NCBI GenBank assembly: GCA_947090765.1
Contig: OX352322.1
Location: forward strand, 1,879,501-1,943,500
Reading direction: 5' to 3'
Length of the DNA: 64,000 nucleotides
Origin: Pseudomonas sp. MM223
Lineage (GTDB): Bacteria; Pseudomonadota; Gammaproteobacteria; Pseudomonadales; Pseudomonadaceae
Shown: one piece after another, positions 29,118 to 39,496 of the stretch
Numbering within the stretch: position 1 is the first letter of the stretch
Layout: the number at the start of each line of letters is the position of its first letter
Translations under genes and position numbers: made by a program
Notes under the pieces: generated by a model
Told to the model about the DNA's origin: nothing
Database searches by the model: none
The model's input: the letters and a program-made list of their open reading frames with translations, nothing else

Positions 29118-30065
29118 ATGCCCCAATTCGGAAAAGATATGAATCTGACGCCTCTTCAAGCCCGCGTAGCTCGCGACATCGTTGCCTATGTTCGCCAAGA
29201 ACAACTGGCTGCGGGGCATCATGTCTCGGAGCTCGGGCTGGCCAAGGCTTTGAAGACGTCTCGGACTCCTATCAAGATCGCCCTGAACTACCTTGCTGAG
29301 CGGGGGATGCTGAGTCAGGACCGAAATCGCGGTTTTTTCCTGGCCAAGCCCTATGATGATCTGGCTGAAATTGCCCAGGATTTGTCAGTTTCCATCGATG
29401 ATCCGATCTATCAGCAGATCGCAGTGATGCGCCTGAATGGACAGATTCCCGAGCAGTTTGCTGAAACAGACCTGATGCGTTTATTCAACATTTCACGCTA
29501 TATGCTGCGTGGCGTATTGAGTCGCATCCAGCAGGAGGGTTGGATCGAGCAGCGTGCCGGTCAGGGGTGGCAATTCCTGCCGATGATCGATTCGGTCGAA
29601 GCCTATGAAGAAAGCTATTCCTTCCGAGCGATCATAGAGCCGGCAGGCCTGCTTGCCCCCACGTTCATGGTCGATACGGAAGCCCTGGCTCGCTGTAAGA
29701 AACAGCAGCAGTTCATTGCAGATGGCGGTTACCTGACCATGACGCCTCAGGAGCTATTCGAATCGAATGCTCAGTTCCATGAGACGCTTGCCAGCTTTTC
29801 CGGCAACAGATTTCACGTCCAGACGGTTCGTCGTCTGGACCAGCTCCGCCGTTTGGTGGAGTACCGTCAGGCAAGCAAACGCGCTCCTCGCCGAGAGCAG
29901 GCGGTTGAGCACCTCGCGATCCTTGCTTGCCTTGAAAAAGGTGATCGCCTTGCGGCTGCTGACCATATGCGTAAGCACCTGGAGCAAGCTCGCCGGCATA
30001 AAGTTGCAGCTGAGTTGTTTGAGGCAGTTGAGCTGCCTGGTGAAGCTGTTGTTGAGTCGGCCTGA
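29118..30065 (+). CDS. GntR-type regulator with two winged-helix domains and an FCD-like effector domain
   Basis: The product (~315 residues) has a first GntR-type winged helix (ARDIVAYVRQEQLAAGHHVS, ELGLAKALKTSRTPIKIALN, YLAERGMLSQDRNRGFFLAK). A second winged-helix-like unit follows (YQQIAVMRLNGQIPEQFAET, DLMRLFNISRYMLRGVLSRI, QQEGWIEQRAGQGWQFLPMI). The rest is an all-helical FCD-like ligand domain with EPAGLL, FHETLASFSGN and HLAILACLEKGDRLAAADHMRKHL, the last giving the His ligands of FCD proteins. Duplicated reading heads are uncommon in this family. It is inferred to sense the island's organic acid and control acnD and citMHS. Start is uncertain: ATG 29118 or ATG 29139 (GGAAAAG site). 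Confidence 0.85.
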   Translation: MPQFGKDMNLTPLQARVARDIVAYVRQEQLAAGHHVSELGLAKALKTSRTPIKIALNYLAERGMLSQDRNRGFFLAKPYDDLAEIAQDLSVSIDDPIYQQIAVMRLNGQIPEQFAETDLMRLFNISRYMLRGVLSRIQQEGWIEQRAGQGWQFLPMIDSVEAYEESYSFRAIIEPAGLLAPTFMVDTEALARCKKQQQFIADGGYLTMTPQELFESNAQFHETLASFSGNRFHVQTVRRLDQLRRLVEYRQASKRAPRREQAVEHLAILACLEKGDRLAAADHMRKHLEQARRHKVAAELFEAVELPGEAVVESA

Positions 30066-30335
30066 GCCGACAGTCTGAACCGCTTGTTATGTGAAGTTGT
30101 CTTTCCGCTTTTAATCGCGCATCGCTGATCATCAGCGTCAGCGTGCGCCCATCCGCTCCGCACTGAATCGCCCCTGCTTTCCGATCCGCCTGAATAGCGT
30201 CTACTATGCAATTAGCACAGAGATTTAACGATCGCAACGCACCGGTTCATAAGCTTGTCATCATCCCTTCATCCCACCTGCATAGGCTGAAGGTGATACC
30301 TACAAAGGCAGAATGAGCAAAGAGGACGCAGGGCT

Positions 30336-30422
30336 ATGGATGAATACCAGGAAGAACTACTCGAAACCCAGGCTTACGAACTGGACACCCCGGAGCCGGC
30401 TGAAGACGCTACCGAGCTTTAG
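30336..30422 (+). CDS. Possible 28-residue acidic peptide
   Basis: The frame from ATG 30336 encodes MDEYQEELLETQAYELDTPE then PAEDATEL and stop, with nine Glu and three Asp. A purine-rich ribosome site (AAAGAGGAC) is 8-12 bases upstream. It ends tail-to-tail with the AraC gene, overlapping by 4 bases. Function unknown; it follows a 270-base gap after the GntR gene in which I see no other gene and marks the right edge of the island. Confidence 0.4.
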   Translation: MDEYQEELLETQAYELDTPEPAEDATEL

Positions 30423-31459
30423 CCCGCCCGCCGCTGGCTGCGGCGGAACTCCCCCGGCGTGAGGCCCGTCCAGCGCTTGAACGCGCGCTGGAAGGCCTCG
30501 GCCGAAGCAAACCCCAACAGATAGGCAATTTCGCCAAAGGCCAGCTCCGTATCACGGATATAGGTCTCGGCCAGGTCGCGCCGTGTTTCGTTGAGCAAGT
30601 CGCGAAAGCGCGTGCCTTCCTCAGCCAGCTTGCGGCGCAGTGTCCAGGTGGGCAACTGCAAGTGCAGTGCCACTTCTTCCAGGTCTGGTTCACGGCCACC
30701 ATTGAGCAGCGGGCCCAACAAGTGGGTAATGCGCTCACCCAGGCTGCGCACCCGTGTGCGCTGCAGCAGCTCTGCCTCGCACAGTTGCAGCAGGTGCTGC
30801 CAGGTGCTCGGGCAGTGCCTGGCGTTGGCCAGCTGCAGTGTTGCGCGGCTTAGCCGCAGCCGGTTGCCCTCGGCCGCGAATTGTACAGGCGTGCTGCACA
30901 GCGCCTGATAACGCGCAGCGTAGGCGGGCGCGGCAAACTCGATGTCCAGGCGTTCGGCCTGCACGGCCATGCCGGCCAGGTCGGCAAGTTGCGCTAGCCA
31001 GCCGGCAAGCAGTGAATCGACCACGAAGCGGTTGTAGTCGTTGTAGGGGCTGATGGAGTAGAAGCGCAACCAGGCGCCCTGGGCATCTTCCTCAAAGCTG
31101 GAATGGCCTCGGTAGTTGGCCGCGTACAGTGGTTCGAAGCGCAGCAGGGTGCGTGCAGCCTCACCCAGGTTCGGCGCCTGGGCGGCGGTGATTCCGGCCA
31201 GGCCGGCATGCGCAAGGCGGCTCTGGCGCCCCATGTGCAGGCCCAGTGCGCTTTCGCCGCATAACTCGATGGCTGCGTGGCCCAGGTGCATGTAACGGGG
31301 GATCGACAAGCGCGCGCCGGCTTCGGCGAGGCGTGGTGCATCCAGGCCATAGCGGCGCAGCAGGGGGTCCGGGTCGTGCCCCAGTTCCCGTAGGGCCTCG
31401 ATCAGCGGCTGGACAAAGCCTACCGAAAGGTCGCCAAGGCGTACGCGGGGGCTGGCCAC
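30419..31459 (-). CDS. AraC-family transcriptional regulator
   Basis: The 346-residue product has an N-terminal arabinose-binding-like domain of the OruR/ArgR type (~20-205: ALRELGHDPDPLLRRYGLDA, GLAGITAAQAPNLGEAARTL) and a C-terminal AraC double helix-turn-helix. This contains EVALHLQLPTWTLRRKLAEE, then AETYIRDTELAFGEIAYLLG and FQRAFKRWTGLTPGEFRRSQ. It lies 4 bases after the nitrilase-fold gene on the same strand, and fadH is divergent beyond that. Likely targets are the neighbouring genes; the effector is unknown. Confidence 0.92.
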   Translation of the reverse strand: MASPRVRLGDLSVGFVQPLIEALRELGHDPDPLLRRYGLDAPRLAEAGARLSIPRYMHLGHAAIELCGESALGLHMGRQSRLAHAGLAGITAAQAPNLGEAARTLLRFEPLYAANYRGHSSFEEDAQGAWLRFYSISPYNDYNRFVVDSLLAGWLAQLADLAGMAVQAERLDIEFAAPAYAARYQALCSTPVQFAAEGNRLRLSRATLQLANARHCPSTWQHLLQLCEAELLQRTRVRSLGERITHLLGPLLNGGREPDLEEVALHLQLPTWTLRRKLAEEGTRFRDLLNETRRDLAETYIRDTELAFGEIAYLLGFASAEAFQRAFKRWTGLTPGEFRRSQRRAG

Positions 31460-31463
31460 GGGC

Positions 31464-32582
31464 CTACAGCCACAGGTTCAGCAGGCGGGCGCCATGGCTG
31501 GGGGCCCCCACCAGCAACTCACCCGACTGGCGGGCAAAGCCCTGGCCGTCGCTGGCCTGTTCCCAGAACTGCCCGCGCATGAACACGCTCATGCTGCTGA
31601 CGCTGGCCCCTGCGGCCTCGGTCAGGCGTTGCCAGGCGCTCTGTTCGCTGACTTCTCCACGTTGCAGGGGCAGCCCGGCGCTGGCCTCCTGGTGGCGATT
31701 GCCACGCCATGGCGCTTCCCAGCTGCCTTTGCCGCTGAGGAACACCGGGTTGGCGATCAGTTGTACCGCTTGTTGTGCCAGTTGCTGATGGTTTTCCGGG
31801 TACCAGCTGTCACTGCCCACCAGCACTCCCAGGCGCCCGGCAGGGGTTTGCACGACTTGCAGCGGTTGTTGGCGGCCATCGTGGACGTAGCGGCGCACTT
31901 CACTGTCGGGGAACTGCTGGCGCTGTGGCTGGCCCAGCAGTGAGCCATCACCGGCAAACACCAGGCTGCTGTTGAACAGCGGGCCACTGCCGGCGTGCAG
32001 CACGCCTTGTTTTACGTAGGGTGCAGGCAGCACGATGGAGCCGGCCACCAAGGTGACGCCGAATTCCTTGGCCAGCCCGCCGAACAACTGCTGGTAGTCC
32101 GCAGCCATCTGCTCGGCTTTCATGCGCAGGTGCGCATCGGCGCGCCAATCGTCGCCGTCGGCGCCAAGCATGGCCAGGCCGTAACGCAGCGGGTTGCTCA
32201 GCTCCAGCCACTGCAAAGCCTCGCGGCTTTGCGTGACCTGATAAAGCTCGTTTTTTTCCCCGCGAGCCCACAGCCAGGTACCGATGTGCTCCGGCAGCAC
32301 CACCACCGTGCGCGGGCTCACCAGGCCCTGGGCGCGGGCCTGCTCCAGGTAGGCTGCAAGCTTGCGGTGCAGGCGTTGCAGGTTCTGGTAGTCACCGGGG
32401 TACAGCAGCGGCTCGACGCCCAGCAGGTTGCCGTGCTCGCCCGGCACGCCATGGTTGAGTGCCAGCTCGATGCGCAGGTCGGACAGGTAGTGGCCTTCCG
32501 GGCGTTGTTGGGTCCAGAAGCCGTAGCCGCACAAGGCGGCGATCATCACTAGCGCCAGGGCGCTTGCCAGGAGTTTTCGCAT
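31464..32582 (-). CDS. Membrane-anchored carbon-nitrogen hydrolase (nitrilase fold)
   Basis: The 372-residue product has an N-terminal membrane anchor (LLASALALVMIAALCGYGFW) and a nitrilase-superfamily domain. Candidate triad residues are Glu in VVVLPEHIGTWLWA, Lys in the central part, and a strand GRLGVLVGSDSWYPEN where nitrilases carry the Cys; here Ser-Asp-Ser is found and a Cys is not obvious. If the Cys is truly missing, amidase activity is doubtful. Start ATG 32582 is chosen at the anchor; the frame extends 28 codons upstream without a signal. It is co-directional with, and probably cotranscribed with, the AraC gene. Confidence 0.75.
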   Translation of the reverse strand: MRKLLASALALVMIAALCGYGFWTQQRPEGHYLSDLRIELALNHGVPGEHGNLLGVEPLLYPGDYQNLQRLHRKLAAYLEQARAQGLVSPRTVVVLPEHIGTWLWARGEKNELYQVTQSREALQWLELSNPLRYGLAMLGADGDDWRADAHLRMKAEQMAADYQQLFGGLAKEFGVTLVAGSIVLPAPYVKQGVLHAGSGPLFNSSLVFAGDGSLLGQPQRQQFPDSEVRRYVHDGRQQPLQVVQTPAGRLGVLVGSDSWYPENHQQLAQQAVQLIANPVFLSGKGSWEAPWRGNRHQEASAGLPLQRGEVSEQSAWQRLTEAAGASVSSMSVFMRGQFWEQASDGQGFARQSGELLVGAPSHGARLLNLWL

Positions 32583-32700
32583 GAAACAGCGCTGTGCCTT
32601 GGTAACGAGATTCCCTAGGGTAGTCTCGCTGTAAATCAGGATCAATAACTTGTCAGTTTCGATCATTGAGGCAATTCAAACGGCTGTTTAATGTCGCTGA

Positions 32701-34809
<2,109 letters not shown>

Positions 34810-34811
34810 GA

Positions 34812-34940
34812 TCGCCGGGGCCACTGCGCGGCCCATCGCCGGCAAGCCGGGCTCCCACAGGTACTGCGAATTGCTCAAGGCTTGCACAGTACCTGTGGGA
34901 GCCCGGCTTGCCGGCGATGGGCTGCAAAGCAGCCCCAAGG
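34812..34940. repeat. Inverted REP pair between fadH and the PLP enzyme gene
   Basis: ATCGCCGGCAAGCCGGGCTC at 34836 is matched by the inverse GAGCCCGGCTTGCCGGCGAT near 34899-34918. The outer arms read GGGGCCACTGCGCGGCCC and GGGCTGCAAAGCAGCCCC. This is the CCGGCAAGCCGG class, different from the CGCGACACAAGGCC class seen elsewhere in the window. Confidence 0.85.
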
Positions 34941-34958
34941 TTTCACTGGTAAACTCGC

Positions 34959-35852
34959 ATGATGCTTTTCGATCTCCCCCAAGCCCCCCTACATCCTCTG
35001 AGCCTGCCTTGGCTGCAACAAGCCAATGTCGAAGCCGCCATCCTGCGCCTGGACCTGATCGACCCTCTGATCAGCGGCAACAAGTGGTTCAAGCTTCGCC
35101 ATCACCTGCAGCAAGCCAGCGCCCACAAGGCCCCGGGCCTGATCAGCCTCGGCGGCAACCATTCCAACCACTTGCACGCCCTGGCCGCCGCCGGCAAGCG
35201 CTTTGGCTTTGCCACGGCTGGCCTGCTAAGGGGGCACGCCCAGGACACGCCCACCGTGCATGACTTGCAGGCGCTAGGCATGGAACTGCACTGGCTGGGC
35301 TACGGCGGCTACCGCGCGCGCAACGAACCTGGTTTCTGGGGGCCTTGGCAGGCACGCTACCCTGGCTGGCAGTGCATCCCCGAGGGCGGTGGCGGGCCAG
35401 CCGGTGCGCAGGGTTGTGCCCTGATCATGCGGCAGGCTCGCGCACAAGTTGCGGCACTGGGCTGGTTGGACTACGACGCTTGGTGGCTGGCTGCGGGAAC
35501 GGGTACTACCTTGGCCGGCCTGGTGCTGGCCGAAGCAGGTGCACATGCCGTACATGGCGCACTGGCTGTGCCAAGGGATCATGGCGTGCCGGAGGCGGTG
35601 GCCGCACTGGCCGGCGCGCACGGCTACCAGCTACACGACGCCTGCCGTGGCGGTTTCGGCAAGTTCGACGATGAGCTGCTGGCCTTCATCGCCGAGTGCG
35701 AGCAGCACAGCGGTGTACCGCTTGAAGCCCTCTATACCGGCAAGGCCCTGCTGGCCCTGCGTAATCAGGTCGAGGCCGGGCTGTTCGCGCCCGGCACTCG
35801 CCTTATCTTCGTGCACACCGGTGGCCTGCAGGGCCGGCGCGGTTACTTGTAG
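34959..35852 (+). CDS. PLP-dependent ACC deaminase / D-cysteine desulfhydrase family enzyme
   Basis: The 297-residue product has the family motif SGNKWFKLRHHL with the PLP Lys near residue 42, followed by SLGGNHSNHLHALAAAGKRF, GTGTTLAGLVLAE and a C-terminal FVHTGGLQG. Family members remove ammonia from 1-aminocyclopropane-1-carboxylate or sulfide from D-cysteine. It is shorter than ACC deaminase (~338), and the close fit to the short pseudomonad homologues makes a D-cysteine desulfhydrase-like role more likely; the substrate is not proven. It ends tail-to-tail with the cytochrome gene, overlapping by ~10 bases. Confidence 0.85.
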   Translation: MMLFDLPQAPLHPLSLPWLQQANVEAAILRLDLIDPLISGNKWFKLRHHLQQASAHKAPGLISLGGNHSNHLHALAAAGKRFGFATAGLLRGHAQDTPTVHDLQALGMELHWLGYGGYRARNEPGFWGPWQARYPGWQCIPEGGGGPAGAQGCALIMRQARAQVAALGWLDYDAWWLAAGTGTTLAGLVLAEAGAHAVHGALAVPRDHGVPEAVAALAGAHGYQLHDACRGGFGKFDDELLAFIAECEQHSGVPLEALYTGKALLALRNQVEAGLFAPGTRLIFVHTGGLQGRRGYL

Positions 35853-36388
35853 GGCAGCATGCGCAGCAGCGTGTTGTCGCGCTGCACATAGTGGTGGTAC
35901 AGCCCGGCCACCGCGTGCAGGCCGATCAACCAGTAGCCCCAACTGCCCACGCGCTCATGCCAACCTTTGATGAATTTGGCCTGGTCCGGGTTAGGGCCGA
36001 TCAGGTGCGGCAGCTCCAGGCCGAAGAACGGCACCGGTTTGTCGGCGGCGCTGAGGATCAGCCAGCCGGCCAGCGGCAGGCCGATCATCAGCAGGTACAG
36101 CGACAGGTGCATCAGGTGCGCAAGGCCGGTCTGCCAGGCCGGCGGCTTGGGCACGATGGGCGGGGTAGGACGGCTCAGGCGGATGGCCAGGCGCAGCCAC
36201 ACCAGTACGAACACGCTGAGCCCGAGCATGAAGTGCAGGTCTTTCATCAGGTTGCGTTCGGCACTGTCCTTGGGGAACAGGCCACGCAGTTCGATGAGTG
36301 CATAGACAGCGGCCAGCAGCACCAGCATCAGCCAATGCAGGGCGATGGACAGGCGCGCGTAATGGGTCGCGGGGGTGGATAAAACCAT
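35843..36388 (-). CDS. Cytochrome b561
   Basis: The 181-residue product has four membrane segments with His pairs suited to two b-type hemes: SIALHWLMLVLLAAVYALIE, DLHFMLGLSVFVLVWLRLAI, LAHLMHLSLYLLMIGLPLAG and SWGYWLIGLHAVAGLYHHYV. It resembles YodB/CybB, inner-membrane superoxide:ubiquinone oxidoreductases. RLSRPTPPIVP in the first loop is typical. It is transcribed on its own. Confidence 0.93.
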   Translation of the reverse strand: MVLSTPATHYARLSIALHWLMLVLLAAVYALIELRGLFPKDSAERNLMKDLHFMLGLSVFVLVWLRLAIRLSRPTPPIVPKPPAWQTGLAHLMHLSLYLLMIGLPLAGWLILSAADKPVPFFGLELPHLIGPNPDQAKFIKGWHERVGSWGYWLIGLHAVAGLYHHYVQRDNTLLRMLPYK

Positions 36389-36499
36389 GATCGGTCCTCG
36401 TCATCAGGTCGGAATGGCGCTCTTGTTGGCGCTCAGGTACCACTGTAGTGGTTACCAGGAACAAATCTTTGCGCTGGGTCTGTGAAAATTGTGTTGCCT

Positions 36500-36606
36500 G
36501 CACTGGCCTCTTCGCAGCACAAGGCTGCTCCTACAGGGACCGCACAGGCCTTGAGAGCCGTGCGGCCTCTGTAGGAGCAGCCTTGTGCTGCGAAGAGGCC
36601 GGGTCA
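36500..36606. repeat. Inverted REP pair upstream of cytochrome b561
   Basis: CCTCTTCGCAGCACAAGGCT and GCTCCTACAG face their inverses (CTGTAGGAGCAGCCTTGTGC, TGCGAAGAGG), with the inner palindrome CCGCACAGGCC..GTGCGG. This is the GCAGCACAAGGCTGC class. Confidence 0.85.
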
Positions 36607-36613
36607 GACAACA

Positions 36614-37546
36614 TCACGCCTCGGCTGAAAATGGCCAGCTGTCAGCCACCAGAAACACCCGTTCCACCTCCTGCCAGGCACCATCAACCTCCTGCTCCAA
36701 CCTCACCAGCAACTGCGCCGGGGCCTGTCGCTCCAGCACATGCAGCCAAGCTGCAAATTGCTCCACCGTCCAGGATTCGCCTGCCTCGACCCGCGCCGGT
36801 GCCAGCCAGGCATGCCGTTGCAGCGGCTGCCAATGTTCACCCTCTGCCATCACCCAATCCCGCCGCCGCACCCAGCGCCCGCGCAAGTGCTGCGGATTGG
36901 CGCCCTCCGGTGGTCTGGCATGCCCGGGCCACGGATAGAACAGATACCCCCCCAGCCACACATGTGCCTGTAGCTCATCAATCCCCAGCTGGCTCAGCAC
37001 CTCGCGGCTTAGCGCCCCCTTCGACATGGGCAACTGGTGCCCCGCCAGGTGCGCAAGCTTGGTCCCCAGCCGGTCATGGCAGCCAGGCCCAAGCCAGGCG
37101 TGCGGGTCGTACCCGGCGCCTTGCGGCCCCAGGTACAACTTGATCGCCAGTTCCAGGTGGTGCACGCCGTCACGGTCACGCAGCACCACGTCCAGCTCGC
37201 CCAGCGTACGCCCAGCGTCACGAATCGCCAGGTTGGCAGCCAGCAGCTCTATGCCCGGCGCCTGGCCCAGGGCGAATTGCCACAGGCGTTCGTAGTAGTG
37301 CCCCAGCCGCCGGCTGCCCAGCTTTGCCAGCCAGTCTTGCAAGGGGCGGTCATCCTCATCCAGCGCCCGCAACCACTGCTCAAGGCGCGGCGGCTGCTCT
37401 GCCCACAGGCTGCCTGCCAGTGGGTGGCGCTGGGGGCAGGGCGGGGCGCTGAGCAAGGGCGGCGACAGCAGGGCCCAGGCCAAGTCGCGTACCGCAGGGC
37501 GGCGCAGTTGCCGGGGCAGGTCATGTAGATGCATGAATGGCGTCAT
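36614..37546 (-). CDS. DUF1853 family protein
   Basis: The ~310-residue product matches DUF1853: LRRPAVRDLAWALLSPPLL, then RLGHYYERLWQFALGQAPGI, LGELDVVLRDRDGVHHLELA and KLYLG. The Glu-x-Lys arrangement LELAIKLYLG preceded by LDVVLRD is that of a PD-(D/E)xK nuclease-like core, so a nuclease fold is plausible, though function is unknown. Starts at 37546 (MTPFMHLHDL) or 37534 (MHLHDL) are both possible. Longer upstream frames run through the nadK gene in antisense and are rejected. Confidence 0.82.
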   Translation of the reverse strand: MTPFMHLHDLPRQLRRPAVRDLAWALLSPPLLSAPPCPQRHPLAGSLWAEQPPRLEQWLRALDEDDRPLQDWLAKLGSRRLGHYYERLWQFALGQAPGIELLAANLAIRDAGRTLGELDVVLRDRDGVHHLELAIKLYLGPQGAGYDPHAWLGPGCHDRLGTKLAHLAGHQLPMSKGALSREVLSQLGIDELQAHVWLGGYLFYPWPGHARPPEGANPQHLRGRWVRRRDWVMAEGEHWQPLQRHAWLAPARVEAGESWTVEQFAAWLHVLERQAPAQLLVRLEQEVDGAWQEVERVFLVADSWPFSAEA

Positions 37547-37634
37547 GCAGCGAGCATAGCCGGTTTGCCGCTGCCCGGTGGTTTCGCCCATAATCGGCCC
37601 ATCGTCACCCGCCGCAGAGCCTCGCAGGAGCCCC

Positions 37635-38525
37635 ATGGAGCAATTTCGCAATATCGGTATCATCGGTCGCCTTGGCAGCTCGCAGGTGCTCGACACCATT
37701 CGCCGACTGAAAAAATTCCTCCTCGAGCGCCACTTGCATGTGATCCTCGAGGACACCATTGCTGAAGTACTGCCTGGCCATGGCCTGCAAACGTCTACCC
37801 GCAAACTGCTGGGCGAGGTCTGTGACCTGGTCATCGTGGTCGGCGGCGACGGCAGCCTGCTGGGCGCCGCACGTGCCCTGGCCCGGCATAATATTCCGGT
37901 GCTGGGCATCAACCGTGGCAACCTGGGCTTCCTCACCGACATCCGCCCCGACGAACTGGAAGAGAAAGTCGCCGAAGTGCTCGACGGCCACTACCTGGTG
38001 GAAAACCGCTTCCTGCTGCAGGCCGAGGTGCGTCGCCACCATGAAGCCATTGGCCAGGGTGATGCGTTGAACGACGTGGTGCTGCACCCGGGCAAGTCGA
38101 CGCGCATGATCGAGTTCGAGATCTACATCGACGGCCAGTTCGTCTGCAGCCAGAAGGCCGACGGCCTGATCGTGGCCACCCCCACCGGTTCCACCGCCTA
38201 CGCGTTGTCGGCTGGCGGCCCGATCATGCACCCCAAGCTTGATGCCATTGTCATCGTGCCGATGTACCCGCACACCTTGTCGGGCCGGCCGATCGTGGTC
38301 GACGGCAACAGCGAGCTGAAGATCGTGGTGTCCAAGGACCTGCAGATCTACCCGCAGGTGTCCTGTGACGGCCAGAACCACTTCACCTGCGCCCCCGGCG
38401 ACACCATCACGGTGAGCAAGAAGCCGCAGAAGCTGCGCCTGATCCACCCGCTGGACCATAATTATTACGAAGTCTGCCGCACCAAACTGGGTTGGGGCAG
38501 CCGTCTGGGGAGCAGGGACGACTGA
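37635..38525 (+). CDS. nadK: NAD kinase
   Basis: NadK phosphorylates NAD to NADP. The 296-residue product has the GGDGS motif (residues 70-74, VVGGDGSLLGAAR), NRGNLGFLTDI, and the NE/D-type and Gly-rich motifs TPTGSTAYALSAGGPIMHP. A ribosome site GCAGGAG precedes ATG 37635. The stop overlaps the start of the phosphoesterase gene (TGATG). Confidence 0.97.
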   Translation: MEQFRNIGIIGRLGSSQVLDTIRRLKKFLLERHLHVILEDTIAEVLPGHGLQTSTRKLLGEVCDLVIVVGGDGSLLGAARALARHNIPVLGINRGNLGFLTDIRPDELEEKVAEVLDGHYLVENRFLLQAEVRRHHEAIGQGDALNDVVLHPGKSTRMIEFEIYIDGQFVCSQKADGLIVATPTGSTAYALSAGGPIMHPKLDAIVIVPMYPHTLSGRPIVVDGNSELKIVVSKDLQIYPQVSCDGQNHFTCAPGDTITVSKKPQKLRLIHPLDHNYYEVCRTKLGWGSRLGSRDD

Positions 38526-39496
38526 TGCTCGATCCGGCGCGAAGTTTCGACATCATCGGTGACGTGCACGGCTGTGCGCTGACCCTTGAACGCCTGCTCG
38601 ACGCCCTCGGTTACAAGCGTGTGGCCGGCGTATGGCGCCACCCGCGGCGCCTGGCGCTGTTCCTGGGCGATATCGTCGACCGCGGGCCACGCATTCGCGA
38701 GGCACTGCACATCGTCCACGGCATGGTCGAGGCCGGCCAGGCGTTCTGCATCATGGGCAACCACGAATACAACGCCCTGGGCTGGGTCACCCCGGCGCTG
38801 CCTGGCAGCGGCAAAGCCTATGTGCGCGAGCACACGCCACGCCATGCCCGGCTGATCGACGAAACCCTGACCCAGTTCGCCCACCACCCCGGCGACTGGC
38901 ACGACTTCGTCAACTGGTTCTACCAGCTGCCGCTGTTCATCGACGCCGGGCGCTTCCGCCTGGTGCATGCCTGCTGGGACCCGCGGTTGATCGAGCCGCT
39001 GCGCCAGCAATACCCCGACGGGCGCATCGATGAACATTTCATTCAGGCCTCGGCGGTGAGTGGCAGTTTTGCCGATACGGTGTGCAACCGCCTGCTGCGC
39101 GGCACCGACATGCGCCTGCCGGACGGCCTGACCCTGACCGGCGGTGACGGCCTGACCCGTGCCTTCTTCCGCACCAAGTTCTGGGAAGAAGACCCGCAAA
39201 CTTACGGCGACATCGTGTTCCAGCCCGATGCCCTGCCTGCGGAAGTGGCCAGCACCCCGCTCAGCCACACCCAGAAAAACGCCTTGCTGCGCTATGCCGA
39301 GGACGAGCCCTTGCTGTTCGTTGGCCATTACTGGCGCAGCGGCCGGCCAGCGCCGATCCGCGCCAACCTGGCGTGCCTGGACTACAGTGCCGTGCTCTAC
39401 GGCAAGCTGGCCGCCTACCGGCTGGATGATGAAACCCGCATTGACCCGCACAAGTTCGTCTGGGTCGACGTCGACCGCCCACAGGCCAACCAATGA
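38525..39496 (+). CDS. Calcineurin-like metallophosphoesterase
   Basis: The 323-residue product shows the metallophosphatase signature: DIIGDVHGCALTLERLL (DxH), FLGDIVDRGP (GDxxDRG), MGNHEYNALGW (GNHE) and FVGHYWRSG (GHxH-like, with Tyr). These bind the two metals in Ser/Thr phosphatase-like enzymes. It is one-base overlapped with nadK and overlaps the rhomboid start by 4 bases, so the three are cotranslated. Substrate unknown. Confidence 0.9.
   Translation: MLDPARSFDIIGDVHGCALTLERLLDALGYKRVAGVWRHPRRLALFLGDIVDRGPRIREALHIVHGMVEAGQAFCIMGNHEYNALGWVTPALPGSGKAYVREHTPRHARLIDETLTQFAHHPGDWHDFVNWFYQLPLFIDAGRFRLVHACWDPRLIEPLRQQYPDGRIDEHFIQASAVSGSFADTVCNRLLRGTDMRLPDGLTLTGGDGLTRAFFRTKFWEEDPQTYGDIVFQPDALPAEVASTPLSHTQKNALLRYAEDEPLLFVGHYWRSGRPAPIRANLACLDYSAVLYGKLAAYRLDDETRIDPHKFVWVDVDRPQANQ

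Noticed and set aside
17180..30065. Integrative element using the tRNA genes as attachment site
   Set aside because: No integrase, no partial tRNA repeat at the far end, and an intact lipoprotein gene separates the tRNAs from the island.
37547..37942. Longer N-terminus for the DUF1853 protein
   Set aside because: The extension is antisense to the start of nadK and is Arg/Ser/Pro-rich shadow sequence.
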